Origin: an uncultured Pelagibacteraceae bacterium
GTDB lineage: Bacteria; Pseudomonadota; Alphaproteobacteria; Pelagibacterales; Pelagibacteraceae
Length of the DNA stretch: 64,000 bases
NCBI GenBank assembly: GCA_902595815.1
Contig: CACJRL010000002.1
Span: forward strand, 62,001-126,000
Direction of reading: 5' to 3'
Positions 29,502-38,991 of this stretch are shown in pieces. Below the pieces are notes generated by a model. That model was not told the origin of the DNA. It saw only the letters and a program-made list of their open reading frames with translations, and did not search any database. The position numbers and the translations under genes were made by a program. Each line of letters begins with the position of its first letter. Position 1 is the stretch's first letter.

Positions 29502-31439
29502 ATGAACAAAATATTGTCTCAGGCAATCAGGAAAGCTGTCTCTGATTATAAACCGGTGGAAAAAATCAGCAATAATGACAAAAGACCAGACTTATTTTCA
29601 CTAAATAACAACACAGAGTTGTTTCAAAATTCTAAAGGGATAACTATTAAAATAGATAGATCAAGAGATGATAATTTAACAGATTTTGGAAGAGCAACAC
29701 TAAGTGATAGATACCTTGGAGAAAACGAGTCTTTCCAAGATTTATTTGCAAGAGTTGCAAGTCATTATGCAGATGACAACTTACACGCCCAAAGATTATA
29801 TAACTATATCAGTAATTTATGGTTCATGCCAGCAACACCAGTTTTATCAAACGGTGGAACAAAAAGAGGTTTACCAATTTCTTGTTTCTTAAATGAAGCA
29901 GGGGATAGCTTAACTGGAATATTAGATCTATGGAGTGAAAATGTTTGGTTGGCTGCCAAAGGCGGAGGTATTGGAAGTTATTGGGGCAACTTAAGATCTA
30001 TTGGAGAAAAAATTGGAAGAGTTGGAAAAACTTCAGGCATTATTCCTTTTATAAAAGTTATGGATTCTTTGACAATGGCGATCAGTCAAGGTTCTTTAAG
30101 AAGAGGATCAGCAGCTTGTTATCTTCCAATTGATCATCCGGAGATAGAAGAATTTATTGAAATGAGAAGACCAACAGGTGGTGATCCAAATAGAAGATCA
30201 TTAAATTTACACCACGGTGTTTTAGTTTCAGATGCATTTATGAGAGCTGTAGAGCTAGATGAACAATGGGCATTAAAAAGTCCAAAAGATCAATCAGTAC
30301 AAGCTACTGTTTCTGCAAGAAATTTATGGATTAGATTATTAACTGCAAGAATTGAAACCGGAGAACCTTATATTGTCTTCATTGATACAGTTAATAGAAT
30401 GATACCTCAACATCATAAGCTTGCTGGTTTAACTGTTAAGACATCTAACTTGTGTAGTGAAATAACTTTACCAACAGGAATTGATAAAGAGGGTAGAGAT
30501 AGAACGGCAGTATGTTGTTTATCATCTTTAAATTTAGAAACTTACGAAGAATGGAAAGACGATGAAAACTTTGTTCCAGACGTAATGAGATTTTTAGACA
30601 ATGTATTAACAGACTTTACTGAAAAAGCACCCGAGTCATTTAGTGATGCTGTTTACTCAGCATTGAAAGAAAGAAGTGTTGGTCTAGGTGTTATGGGACT
30701 TCATTCATTCTTCCAACAAAAAATGATACCTTTTGAGTCAGTGATGAGTAAAGTTTGGAATAAAAAAATATTTGAAAGCATCCAAAAACAAGTTGATCAA
30801 GCTTCAAAAGATTTGGCCGATGAAAGAGGTGCATGTCCGGACGCTGCTGATTATGGTATTAATGAAAGATTTTCAAATAAAACTGCAATAGCTCCAACTG
30901 CTTCAATTTCAATTATTTGTGGTGGAACTTCTCCAGGTGTAGAACCAATTGCAGCAAATAGTTATACACATAAAACTTTGTCCGGATCATTTAACGTTAG
31001 AAATAAATATCTAAGTAAATTATTAGAGAAGCACGGTAAAAATGATGATGAAACATGGTCAAGTATAACAACTAATCAAGGCTCGGTTTCTCATCTTGAT
31101 TTTTTAACCCAACAAGAAAAAGACGTATTTAAAACAGCTTTTGAACTAGACCAGAAATGGATTGTGGAGTTAGGTGCAGATAGAACTCCTCATATTTCTC
31201 AAGCACAATCAATAAATATATTTATACCTGCAGATATTCATAAAAGGGACTTACACCAAATCCACTTCCAAGCTTGGAAAAAAGGATTGAAGAGCCTTTA
31301 TTACTGCAGATCTAAATCAATACAAAGAGCGGAAAACGTAAACGATGCAAATTCTACAGATGTAACAGCAAACGTTTACAAATCAAAGAAACAAGAAAAT
31401 CAACAACCAGAATATGAGGAGTGTTTATCATGTCAGTAG
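29502..31439 (+). CDS. nrdA: Ribonucleoside-diphosphate reductase alpha subunit
   Basis: PATPVLSNGGTKRGLPISCFLNEAGDS, NLCSEI, PTASISIICGGTSPGVEP, C-terminal CLSC. Confidence 0.96.
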   Translation: MNKILSQAIRKAVSDYKPVEKISNNDKRPDLFSLNNNTELFQNSKGITIKIDRSRDDNLTDFGRATLSDRYLGENESFQDLFARVASHYADDNLHAQRLYNYISNLWFMPATPVLSNGGTKRGLPISCFLNEAGDSLTGILDLWSENVWLAAKGGGIGSYWGNLRSIGEKIGRVGKTSGIIPFIKVMDSLTMAISQGSLRRGSAACYLPIDHPEIEEFIEMRRPTGGDPNRRSLNLHHGVLVSDAFMRAVELDEQWALKSPKDQSVQATVSARNLWIRLLTARIETGEPYIVFIDTVNRMIPQHHKLAGLTVKTSNLCSEITLPTGIDKEGRDRTAVCCLSSLNLETYEEWKDDENFVPDVMRFLDNVLTDFTEKAPESFSDAVYSALKERSVGLGVMGLHSFFQQKMIPFESVMSKVWNKKIFESIQKQVDQASKDLADERGACPDAADYGINERFSNKTAIAPTASISIICGGTSPGVEPIAANSYTHKTLSGSFNVRNKYLSKLLEKHGKNDDETWSSITTNQGSVSHLDFLTQQEKDVFKTAFELDQKWIVELGADRTPHISQAQSINIFIPADIHKRDLHQIHFQAWKKGLKSLYYCRSKSIQRAENVNDANSTDVTANVYKSKKQENQQPEYEECLSCQ

Positions 31440-32443
31440 AAAGTCTAAAAGATACGAAACAAAAAATTGTAGAACCAAAAAAAATGGGTCTATTAGTTGA
31501 GAACCCAGTTTATAAACCATTCAGATACCCATGGTGTTACGATGCTTGGTTAACTCAACAAAGAATTCATTGGTTACCAGAGGAAGTTCCACTTGGTGAT
31601 GATGTTAGAGATTGGCAAAAAAATCTTTCAGAGTCAGAAAAAAATTTATTAACTCAAATTTTTAGATTTTTTACTCAAGCAGATGTTGAAGTTAATAACT
31701 GTTATTTAAGACATTACACAACCGTATTTAAACCAACAGAAGTTTTAATGATGATGACAGCATTTGCCTCAATGGAGACAGTTCATGTAGCAGCTTATTC
31801 ACATCTATTAGATACTATCGGAATGCCAGAATCTGAATATTCTGCATTCATGAAGTACAAAGAGATGAAAGATAAATATGATTACATGCAAAACTTTAAT
31901 GTAAACTCAAAAGAAGATATCGCAAAAACTGTTGCAGTATTTAGTGCCTTTACAGAAGGTCTACAGTTATTTGCAAGTTTCGCAATTTTATTAAACTTTC
32001 CAAGACACAATAAACTTAAAGGAATGGGTCAGATAGTTACTTGGTCAGTAAGAGATGAAACTCTACATTGTAATTCTATGATTAGAATTTTTAAAGAGTT
32101 CATTAAAGAAAATCCTGAGATTTGGACACCAAAACTTAAAAAAGAACTTTATGAAGCTTGCAGAACTATAATTGAACATGAAGATGCATTTATTGATCTA
32201 GCTTTTGAAATGGGTCCAATGCAGGGTTTAACAGCTCAAGAAGTTAAAGATTATATAAGGTTCATTGGAAACAGAAGATTAACTCAGTTAGGTCTTGAGC
32301 CAATATATGATGTTCAGAAAAACCCATTAACATGGTTAGATACAATGTTAAATGCAGTAGAGCATATGAACTTCTTTGAAGGCAGAGCCACTGAATATTC
32401 AAAAGCATCTACACAAGGTAATTGGATAGACGCTTTCTCCTAG
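31430..32443 (+). CDS. nrdB: Ribonucleoside-diphosphate reductase beta subunit
   Basis: Di-iron protein motifs MMTAFASMETVHVAAYSHL, SVRDETLHCNSMI. Start moved to ATG 31430, inside the nrdA end. Confidence 0.95.
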   Translation: MSVESLKDTKQKIVEPKKMGLLVENPVYKPFRYPWCYDAWLTQQRIHWLPEEVPLGDDVRDWQKNLSESEKNLLTQIFRFFTQADVEVNNCYLRHYTTVFKPTEVLMMMTAFASMETVHVAAYSHLLDTIGMPESEYSAFMKYKEMKDKYDYMQNFNVNSKEDIAKTVAVFSAFTEGLQLFASFAILLNFPRHNKLKGMGQIVTWSVRDETLHCNSMIRIFKEFIKENPEIWTPKLKKELYEACRTIIEHEDAFIDLAFEMGPMQGLTAQEVKDYIRFIGNRRLTQLGLEPIYDVQKNPLTWLDTMLNAVEHMNFFEGRATEYSKASTQGNWIDAFS

Positions 32444-32449
32444 GATTAA

Positions 32450-32698
32450 GTGATAGTAAGTCCCTGTATAAGTATTTGTAAGACTGATCCAGTATCGGGT
32501 CTTTGTTATGGATGTGGAAGATCTGATGAAGAAAAAAAAATCTGGAAAGATCCTGAAACAACTGATGACTGGAAGAACAATAATTTAAAAGAGATAGAAA
32601 ACAGACTTTCAGGTTGGCAATTAGAGAGCTTTAAAATGTCTTACAAAAACAAAATTGAAAAAGGTATTTCTTTGTATAAACAAAAACAATCTAAATAG
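32450..32698 (+). CDS. DUF1289 family protein
   Basis: SPCISICKTDPVSGLCYGCGRSDEEKKIW Cys-rich motif; GTG start. Confidence 0.88.
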   Translation: MIVSPCISICKTDPVSGLCYGCGRSDEEKKIWKDPETTDDWKNNNLKEIENRLSGWQLESFKMSYKNKIEKGISLYKQKQSK

Positions 32699-32744
32699 AA
32701 TATATTTTATAATTAAAGAAAATTAACTAATTAGATTTAAATAA

Positions 32745-33407
32745 TTAAATTTTTTCTTTATCTTCATAATTTTCTTCTTCATTAGAAACTTTATTCTTCT
32801 TTGTATTTAAAATATCAGCAAAACTATGATTCACATCTCTATGTCCAGCTTCATCATCTCTAATAACCTTTACAACATCTTTCAATCTAGAATTTAATGG
32901 AAGATTCCAATAATTTATTGCTATCTCTGGAGCCTTAATATTTTCTATTTTACCCTCCTCTATTTCATTTAGGTACTCAGTGTAGCTTATGACGGCTTCT
33001 TCTTCAAAATACCCAACAATTCTATGAGCAGTCTTTTGTGAAATCAAATATATAAATAGATACATCAAAATAAATATAAATTGTGCAACCATTATAATTA
33101 ATCTTTCAATAAACGTAGGTTTTGCAATTTTAATAAAGGTCATTAAATGCATTCTTTCATTTGCAGCTTCATCTAATAGAATTTTGATCCAACCTTTATC
33201 ATCTTGCATTTTTCTTAAAGATTTTAGGTGAAGTAACATTCCAGCTACCATACCTGGAACAGCTGCTACAGTTTCTAAAACAACTGCTCTATGCCCATAT
33301 TTTTTTTTAAAAAAAGTATCAGCCAAGAATCTTAAAAATTTTGTGAATCCAAAAGCAATCTTATCACTTAAGTCTTGTGGTTTATGATGCCTATTTAAAT
33401 TTTCCAT
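32745..33407 (-). CDS. aox: Alternative (cyanide-insensitive) ubiquinol oxidase
   Basis: LETVAAVPGMVAGMLLHLKSLR, LLDEAANERMHLMTFIKIAKP, FEEEAVISYTEYL, VIRDDEAGHRDVNH: all AOX di-iron motifs. Confidence 0.95.
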   Translation of the reverse strand: MENLNRHHKPQDLSDKIAFGFTKFLRFLADTFFKKKYGHRAVVLETVAAVPGMVAGMLLHLKSLRKMQDDKGWIKILLDEAANERMHLMTFIKIAKPTFIERLIIMVAQFIFILMYLFIYLISQKTAHRIVGYFEEEAVISYTEYLNEIEEGKIENIKAPEIAINYWNLPLNSRLKDVVKVIRDDEAGHRDVNHSFADILNTKKNKVSNEEENYEDKEKI

Positions 33408-33508
33408 ACTATATATATGGCAATAATAAAATATTTTTAAATGGGTAAAATTAGACCTATCTTTGGTTCAAAAGTATAAATTTCTGTATTTACTTACTTT
33501 ATATTTAT

Positions 33509-33988
33509 TTAATTATGCCAAGGATCATTAGCATTAGGTGGAGGAATAGGGTCTACAACTGGATTAGTCACAGGAAGATTAGGCGGATTATTTGAAGGTG
33601 CTTGATTATTATTATCATTCGTATTTGAATTTCTCTGATTTATAGATCTAATTGTATTTGAAGCGATATGGTCACGAGATTTATCTGAAGTATTTCCACT
33701 TTCATGATTTCTTATAAACGATTTTGACAATTGTGTTAGCTTGCAGTCTTCAATTTTTTTGAATTTTTTTTTTGTAAAATCACAAGTTACATTTAGCCAA
33801 TGATAAACTTTCTTATTGAAAGCTTGATAATAAGTTTTAACAATTTCTTTGTTTTTATTTAATACATCTACTTTGCGTAAATCACTTGATACATTTGTGA
33901 AAGATTTGTTCGAACATCCTGATAATAGAGATATTGTCACAAAAATTACCAATGCATTAGCATAACGAATCATGCCTTTGTTATACAA
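33509..33988 (-). CDS. Hypothetical lipoprotein with Asn/Pro-rich tail
   Basis: Lipobox LLSGC near the N-terminus; low-complexity C-terminal NNNNQAPSNNPPNLPVTNP. Confidence 0.6.
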   Translation of the reverse strand: MYNKGMIRYANALVIFVTISLLSGCSNKSFTNVSSDLRKVDVLNKNKEIVKTYYQAFNKKVYHWLNVTCDFTKKKFKKIEDCKLTQLSKSFIRNHESGNTSDKSRDHIASNTIRSINQRNSNTNDNNNQAPSNNPPNLPVTNPVVDPIPPPNANDPWHN

Positions 33989-34050
33989 CTATTAGGAGAA
34001 TTTAAAAAACTACAGATAGTAGTTAAAAATATATAAATATCTAAATGTAG

Positions 34051-35175
34051 TTATCTTTGATTTAAAAGCATAACTTTTCGATATTTGCTACCTTTGTATT
34101 TAGCTAATGGTCTAATTAATTTATTAGATGAATGTTGTTCCATTATATGAGCTGACCAACCAGTAATCCTTGAAATTACAAATATAGGTGTGAAGAAATC
34201 TGTATCAAAACCCATTAGATGATAAGTTGGTCCTGTTGGGTAATCTACATTTGGATGAATATTTTTTTTACTAATCATTACTTTTTCTACGATATCGTAA
34301 ATCTTTAAAAACTTTTTATCTTTTTTAATCTTAGCAACTTTTTTGAAATAAGCTTTCATGGTTGGAACTCTAGAGTCTCCACTTTTATAAACTCTGTGTC
34401 CAAAACCCATCACAACCTCTTTTTTCTTTAATGCATTATTGATCCATTTTAAAGCATTCTCAGGTTTTTTGATTTTATTCATCATATGCATAACTTCTTC
34501 ATTTGCTCCACCGTGTAATGGTCCTTTTAGACTAGCTATAGCACCTGTTATAGCACCATGAATGTCAGATAAACTACTCGTTATAGTTCTAGCTGTAAAA
34601 GTTGAAACATTGAAACTGTGTTCTGCGTATAAAATTAAAGACACATCAAATGCTTTTACGATTTCTTTTTGAGGAACCTTTCCAAAACACATGTAGAAAA
34701 AGTTTTCTGCAAAAGTTAATTCTTTTTTTGGTTTAATAATCTTTTTACCTTTTCGAATTCTATAAAACGCTGCTAAAGCAGTTGGAGTTTTAGCTAAAAT
34801 TCTTAGTGCTTTTCTTGTATTTGCTTCCTGAGAATTATCTGTTGTCTCTTTATCTTCTAATCCCATTACGCTAACTGCAGTTCTAGCAACATCCATAGGA
34901 TGAGATTTTTTTGGCATATGTTTGATTATTTCGTAAAGATTTTTTGATAAATCTCTCTGTCCTCTTTCAATTTTCTCAAATTGTCTTAGTTCAATACTAT
35001 TTGGTAAATCACCCTTTAAAATAAGATATGCTGCTTCTTCAAATCTACAAAATTCACATAGGTCTTGAACAGCATAACCTCTATAAGTTAATGAGTTAAT
35101 TTCAGGCATAACTTTAGAAACTTCTGTTTCATCAACAACAATTCCTAATAAACCTTTTTTTACTTCTTCACTCAT
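34051..35175 (-). CDS. prpC: 2-methylcitrate synthase / citrate synthase family
   Basis: LKGPLHGGANEEVMHMM, VMGFGHRVYKSGDSR, SAHIMEQHSSNKLIRP; operonic with prpB/prpD homologues. Confidence 0.92.
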   Translation of the reverse strand: MSEEVKKGLLGIVVDETEVSKVMPEINSLTYRGYAVQDLCEFCRFEEAAYLILKGDLPNSIELRQFEKIERGQRDLSKNLYEIIKHMPKKSHPMDVARTAVSVMGLEDKETTDNSQEANTRKALRILAKTPTALAAFYRIRKGKKIIKPKKELTFAENFFYMCFGKVPQKEIVKAFDVSLILYAEHSFNVSTFTARTITSSLSDIHGAITGAIASLKGPLHGGANEEVMHMMNKIKKPENALKWINNALKKKEVVMGFGHRVYKSGDSRVPTMKAYFKKVAKIKKDKKFLKIYDIVEKVMISKKNIHPNVDYPTGPTYHLMGFDTDFFTPIFVISRITGWSAHIMEQHSSNKLIRPLAKYKGSKYRKVMLLNQR

Positions 35176-36071
35176 TATTCATGTCCCTCTGTACTAAAAT
35201 TATATATCTTTTCGTCTAAAGAATTGTATTTTTCATACTCAACCAAATCATACAATCTTTTTCTGGTTTGCATTTTATCTATAATATTATTTTGATGTCC
35301 ATCGGCAAAAATGGCACGTAATCCATCCTCAACACTTTTCATCGCTAATCTTTGTGTTGTAACTGGATAAATTACAATATTGTAACCAAGGTCTTCTAAT
35401 TGTTTAAAATCTAGCAACTTCGATTTACCAAACTCAGTCATATTAGCTAAAAGATAACAATCTAGTGATTTTCTAACTTTTTCAAATTCAGTTTCATCTT
35501 TTAATGCTTCTGGAAAAACAATTTCTGCACCAGCATCAATATAAGATTTGCAACGATCAATCATTTTATCAATACCTTCTACACTTTTAGCATCTGAACG
35601 TGCAATGATTTTAAATTGTTTGTCTGATCTTGCTTCTACACATTCTTTAATTTTTTTTGTCATATCCTCTTTAGATATCAATTCTTTATTATCTAAATGG
35701 CCACATCTTTTCTGTTCAATCTGATCTTCTAAATGAATTGCTGAAATACCAAAATTTTCAAATGTTTGAACAGTTTCCTTACAAGATTTAAATCCTGTGT
35801 CAACATCTACAATGGTTGGAAGATTAGTTACACGTGCAATTTGTTTTGATCTGTTGCTTACATCATTAAGAGTTGTTAATCCTATATCTGGATAACCCAA
35901 ATCATTAGACATAACACCACCAGATACATAAACTCCATCATATCCGATTTCTTCAATAATTTTTGCTGTTAATGGATTATATGCACCAGGTATTCTTAAA
36001 ATTTTACTAGATTTAAGTTTATTATCTAAATCAATTCTTTTACCTTCAGGTTTTTTTTCAACAAAGTGCAC
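35175..36071 (-). CDS. prpB: Methylisocitrate lyase (isocitrate lyase/PEP mutase family)
   Basis: VSGGVMSNDLGYPDIGLTTLNDV, DVDTGF, AIHLEDQIEQKRCGH. Confidence 0.9.
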   Translation of the reverse strand: MHFVEKKPEGKRIDLDNKLKSSKILRIPGAYNPLTAKIIEEIGYDGVYVSGGVMSNDLGYPDIGLTTLNDVSNRSKQIARVTNLPTIVDVDTGFKSCKETVQTFENFGISAIHLEDQIEQKRCGHLDNKELISKEDMTKKIKECVEARSDKQFKIIARSDAKSVEGIDKMIDRCKSYIDAGAEIVFPEALKDETEFEKVRKSLDCYLLANMTEFGKSKLLDFKQLEDLGYNIVIYPVTTQRLAMKSVEDGLRAIFADGHQNNIIDKMQTRKRLYDLVEYEKYNSLDEKIYNFSTEGHE

Positions 36072-37573
36072 TAGAATATTCCTTTTTTATTATTTGATTT
36101 TAAATATTTTTTACTCACTTCAATATTTAATTTTGTTAGTTGATTATTTTTTAATTTTTTTAAATTTTGAACATCTTTTAAAAATCTATCACTTTCCTTT
36201 TTAGAAATAATATTTTCTGTTAAAATTTTAAATTTATTTATATAATCTATTCTTTCAAAAGGTCTTTTTCCGTAAGGATGAGCATCTGCTCTTTCTAATT
36301 CTTCGATTACTTTTTTCCCATTATTTAATGTTACAACTACCCTTGCACCAAAAGATTTCTTTTTTGGATCGGGATCATGATATTTCTTCGTCCATTTTTT
36401 GTCCTCATGTGTTTTAATAGATCTCCATATTTTAATTGTGCTTTTTTTGTTAGCTCTCTTTTTAGTATAAGACCTTACATGATGCCAATCTGCATCTTCT
36501 AAAGCTACAGCAAAAATATACATTATTGAGTGATCTAATGTTTCTCTACTAGCATTTGGATCCATTTTTTGTGGATCATTAGCTCCAGTTCCAATTACAT
36601 AATGTGTATGATGACTTGTATATATATCTATTTTTTTAATTGTATTTAAATTATCAATTTTTTTATTAAGTGACTTTGCAATATCAATTAATGCTTGAGC
36701 TTGATATTCAGCTGAATATTCTTTTGTGTATGTTTCAAGAATAGCTTTTTTTTCCTCATTCTTTTTTGGCAAAGGAACAAAATATTTAGCATTTTTTCCA
36801 TCTAATATTCTTGCTATTACACTATCTTCACCTTCGTAAATAGGACTTGGAGCTCCTTCACCTCGCATTGTTCTATCAACAGCTTCAATTGCTAATTTTC
36901 CTGCATGAGCTGGAGCATACGCTTTCCAACTTGAAATCTCACCTTTTCTTGATTGTCTTGTTGAAACACTCACATGTAATGCTTGTTGAACAGCTTGATA
37001 AATAGTTTCTGTATTTAATTTTAACATTGATCCAATGCCTGCGGCAACACTAGGTCCTAAGTGAGCGATATGATCAACTTTATGTTTATGAAGACAAATA
37101 GCTTTTACAAGATTAACTTGAACTTCATAAGCAGTTATAATTCCTCTTAATAAATCATTTCCATTTTTTTTTAATTGTTGTGCCACTGCTAAAAGAGCAG
37201 GAATATTATCACCAGGATGGCTGTAATCAGCCGCTAGAAATGTATCATGAAAATCTAATTCTCTAACAGCAGTTCCATTTGCCCACGCAGCCCATTCACA
37301 ATCAAATTTAAGTTTTGAATTTATGCCAAAAAGATTAGCTCCATTTTTTCTAACATGTTTTTTTGCCATTTCTCTTGCTGATATTACTGGTCTTCTATTT
37401 AACGAAGCTATAGCAACAGAAGCGTTATCAATAATCCTATTAATAACCATTTCTATTGAATTTTTATTTAATTTAGCATTATCACTAGCTATCTCTGCTA
37501 TTTTCCAAGCAAGCTGTTTCTTCTTTGGAAGATACATTTTTGATGGATATACTTTAATTGTATGTAATAACAA
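36071..37573 (-). CDS. prpD: 2-methylcitrate dehydratase (MmgE/PrpD family)
   Basis: [59 protein letters not shown]. Confidence 0.92.
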   Translation of the reverse strand: MLLHTIKVYPSKMYLPKKKQLAWKIAEIASDNAKLNKNSIEMVINRIIDNASVAIASLNRRPVISAREMAKKHVRKNGANLFGINSKLKFDCEWAAWANGTAVRELDFHDTFLAADYSHPGDNIPALLAVAQQLKKNGNDLLRGIITAYEVQVNLVKAICLHKHKVDHIAHLGPSVAAGIGSMLKLNTETIYQAVQQALHVSVSTRQSRKGEISSWKAYAPAHAGKLAIEAVDRTMRGEGAPSPIYEGEDSVIARILDGKNAKYFVPLPKKNEEKKAILETYTKEYSAEYQAQALIDIAKSLNKKIDNLNTIKKIDIYTSHHTHYVIGTGANDPQKMDPNASRETLDHSIMYIFAVALEDADWHHVRSYTKKRANKKSTIKIWRSIKTHEDKKWTKKYHDPDPKKKSFGARVVVTLNNGKKVIEELERADAHPYGKRPFERIDYINKFKILTENIISKKESDRFLKDVQNLKKLKNNQLTKLNIEVSKKYLKSNNKKGIF

Positions 37574-37626
37574 AATAACTCCTAATTTGTGATTTTGTTT
37601 TAATAGTTAAAATAAATTAATCAATA

Positions 37627-38307
37627 TTAAAGATATTGGGATACAATTTTTTCAATACCTACAAAGTCTTTTATCAAGTGATTATGATAAATTTCATCAA
37701 TACTTTTTTCAGTATATCCATCCTCCAATAAAATCATTGGAATTTCTGCCGCTTTAGCGGCGTTTGCATCCGACTCACTATCACCAATCATAATTGATTT
37801 ATTTTTACTACCATTTAAAATTTCTATGATTGTTGTTATATGTCTCGGATCAGGTTTACAATAATCAAAAGTATTATAACCAGCAACATACTCGAAGTAA
37901 TCATATATCCCAATTTTTTTTAAAAGATCTACTGCAAGATGTTCTGTTTTATTCGTACATACAGCCATTGATATATTTTCTTTTTTACACCAATTTAAAA
38001 AACCTTTTACACCAGGCATCAGAGTACTTTCATTTAAAATATTATTTCCATAATAAGATATAAATTCATCTGTCATTTCATTTTTAATTTTCTCATTAAT
38101 CGAAGTTAATTCTTTTTTGGCCTGGCTCCATATAGATCTTCCAATCATTGCCCCAGCTCCTTGACCAACAGTATTTTTAAGTTCATCAAGAGACTTTGTA
38201 GGATATCCAAATTTCTTCATAACATGGTTATGAGCAAGCATTAGATCAGGTGCTGTGTCAACTAACGTACCATCTAAATCAAAAAGAACTGTGAATTTTT
38301 GTTTCAT
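37627..38307 (-). CDS. gph: HAD-family phosphoglycolate phosphatase-like protein
   Basis: VLFDLDGTLVDTAPDL, VCTNKTEHLA, MIGDSESDANAAKAA. Confidence 0.88.
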   Translation of the reverse strand: MKQKFTVLFDLDGTLVDTAPDLMLAHNHVMKKFGYPTKSLDELKNTVGQGAGAMIGRSIWSQAKKELTSINEKIKNEMTDEFISYYGNNILNESTLMPGVKGFLNWCKKENISMAVCTNKTEHLAVDLLKKIGIYDYFEYVAGYNTFDYCKPDPRHITTIIEILNGSKNKSIMIGDSESDANAAKAAEIPMILLEDGYTEKSIDEIYHNHLIKDFVGIEKIVSQYL

Positions 38308-38376
38308 TTAAAAAGTATTAATAAGAAATAAATTGTGAATTAATTAAACTAATACCCAGTTATATACAACTATCTA

Positions 38377-38985
38377 ATGAATAGTCAAAATTTGCAAAAT
38401 AAGCTTAGAAATAAATTTTTAAAAAAAGGTGTCAAAATGAAAGGGCCGGAGACAGTTTTTTTTTCTAAAGATACAAAAATTGGAAAGAATGTAGAGATAG
38501 AGCCTTACGTTGTCTTTGCTGATAAAGTTCAAATAGGAAATAATGTAAAAATCTTATCGTTCTCACATCTTGAGGGTGTTAAAATAGATAATAATGTCAG
38601 TGTAGGTCCATATGCCCGTTTAAGACCTGGAACAAAAATTAAATCTGGATCAAAGATAGGAAATTTTGTTGAAGTAAAAAAAAGTACAATAAATAAAAAT
38701 TCTAAAGTTAATCATTTATCATATATTGGAGATGCAGTATTGGGGAAGGACGTTAATATTGGAGCTGGAACAATAACTTGTAACTATGATGGAAGAAATA
38801 AAAGTAAAACAAACATCAAGGATAAAGTATTTGTAGGTTCAAATACATCTTTGGTAGCACCAGTTACTTTAAATGAAAAAAGTGTTATTGGTGCAGGATC
38901 AGTAATTACAAAAAACGTAACTAAAGGGTCACTAGCATTAACAAGACCAAAGCAACAAGAAAAAAAAAATTATAAAAGGAGATAA
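38377..38985 (+). CDS. Stand-alone GlmU C-terminal (glucosamine-1-phosphate acetyltransferase) domain
   Basis: [63 protein letters not shown]. No uridylyltransferase N-domain in the 202-aa ORF. Confidence 0.88.
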   Translation: MNSQNLQNKLRNKFLKKGVKMKGPETVFFSKDTKIGKNVEIEPYVVFADKVQIGNNVKILSFSHLEGVKIDNNVSVGPYARLRPGTKIKSGSKIGNFVEVKKSTINKNSKVNHLSYIGDAVLGKDVNIGAGTITCNYDGRNKSKTNIKDKVFVGSNTSLVAPVTLNEKSVIGAGSVITKNVTKGSLALTRPKQQEKKNYKRR

Positions 38986-38991
38986 GAAGTA

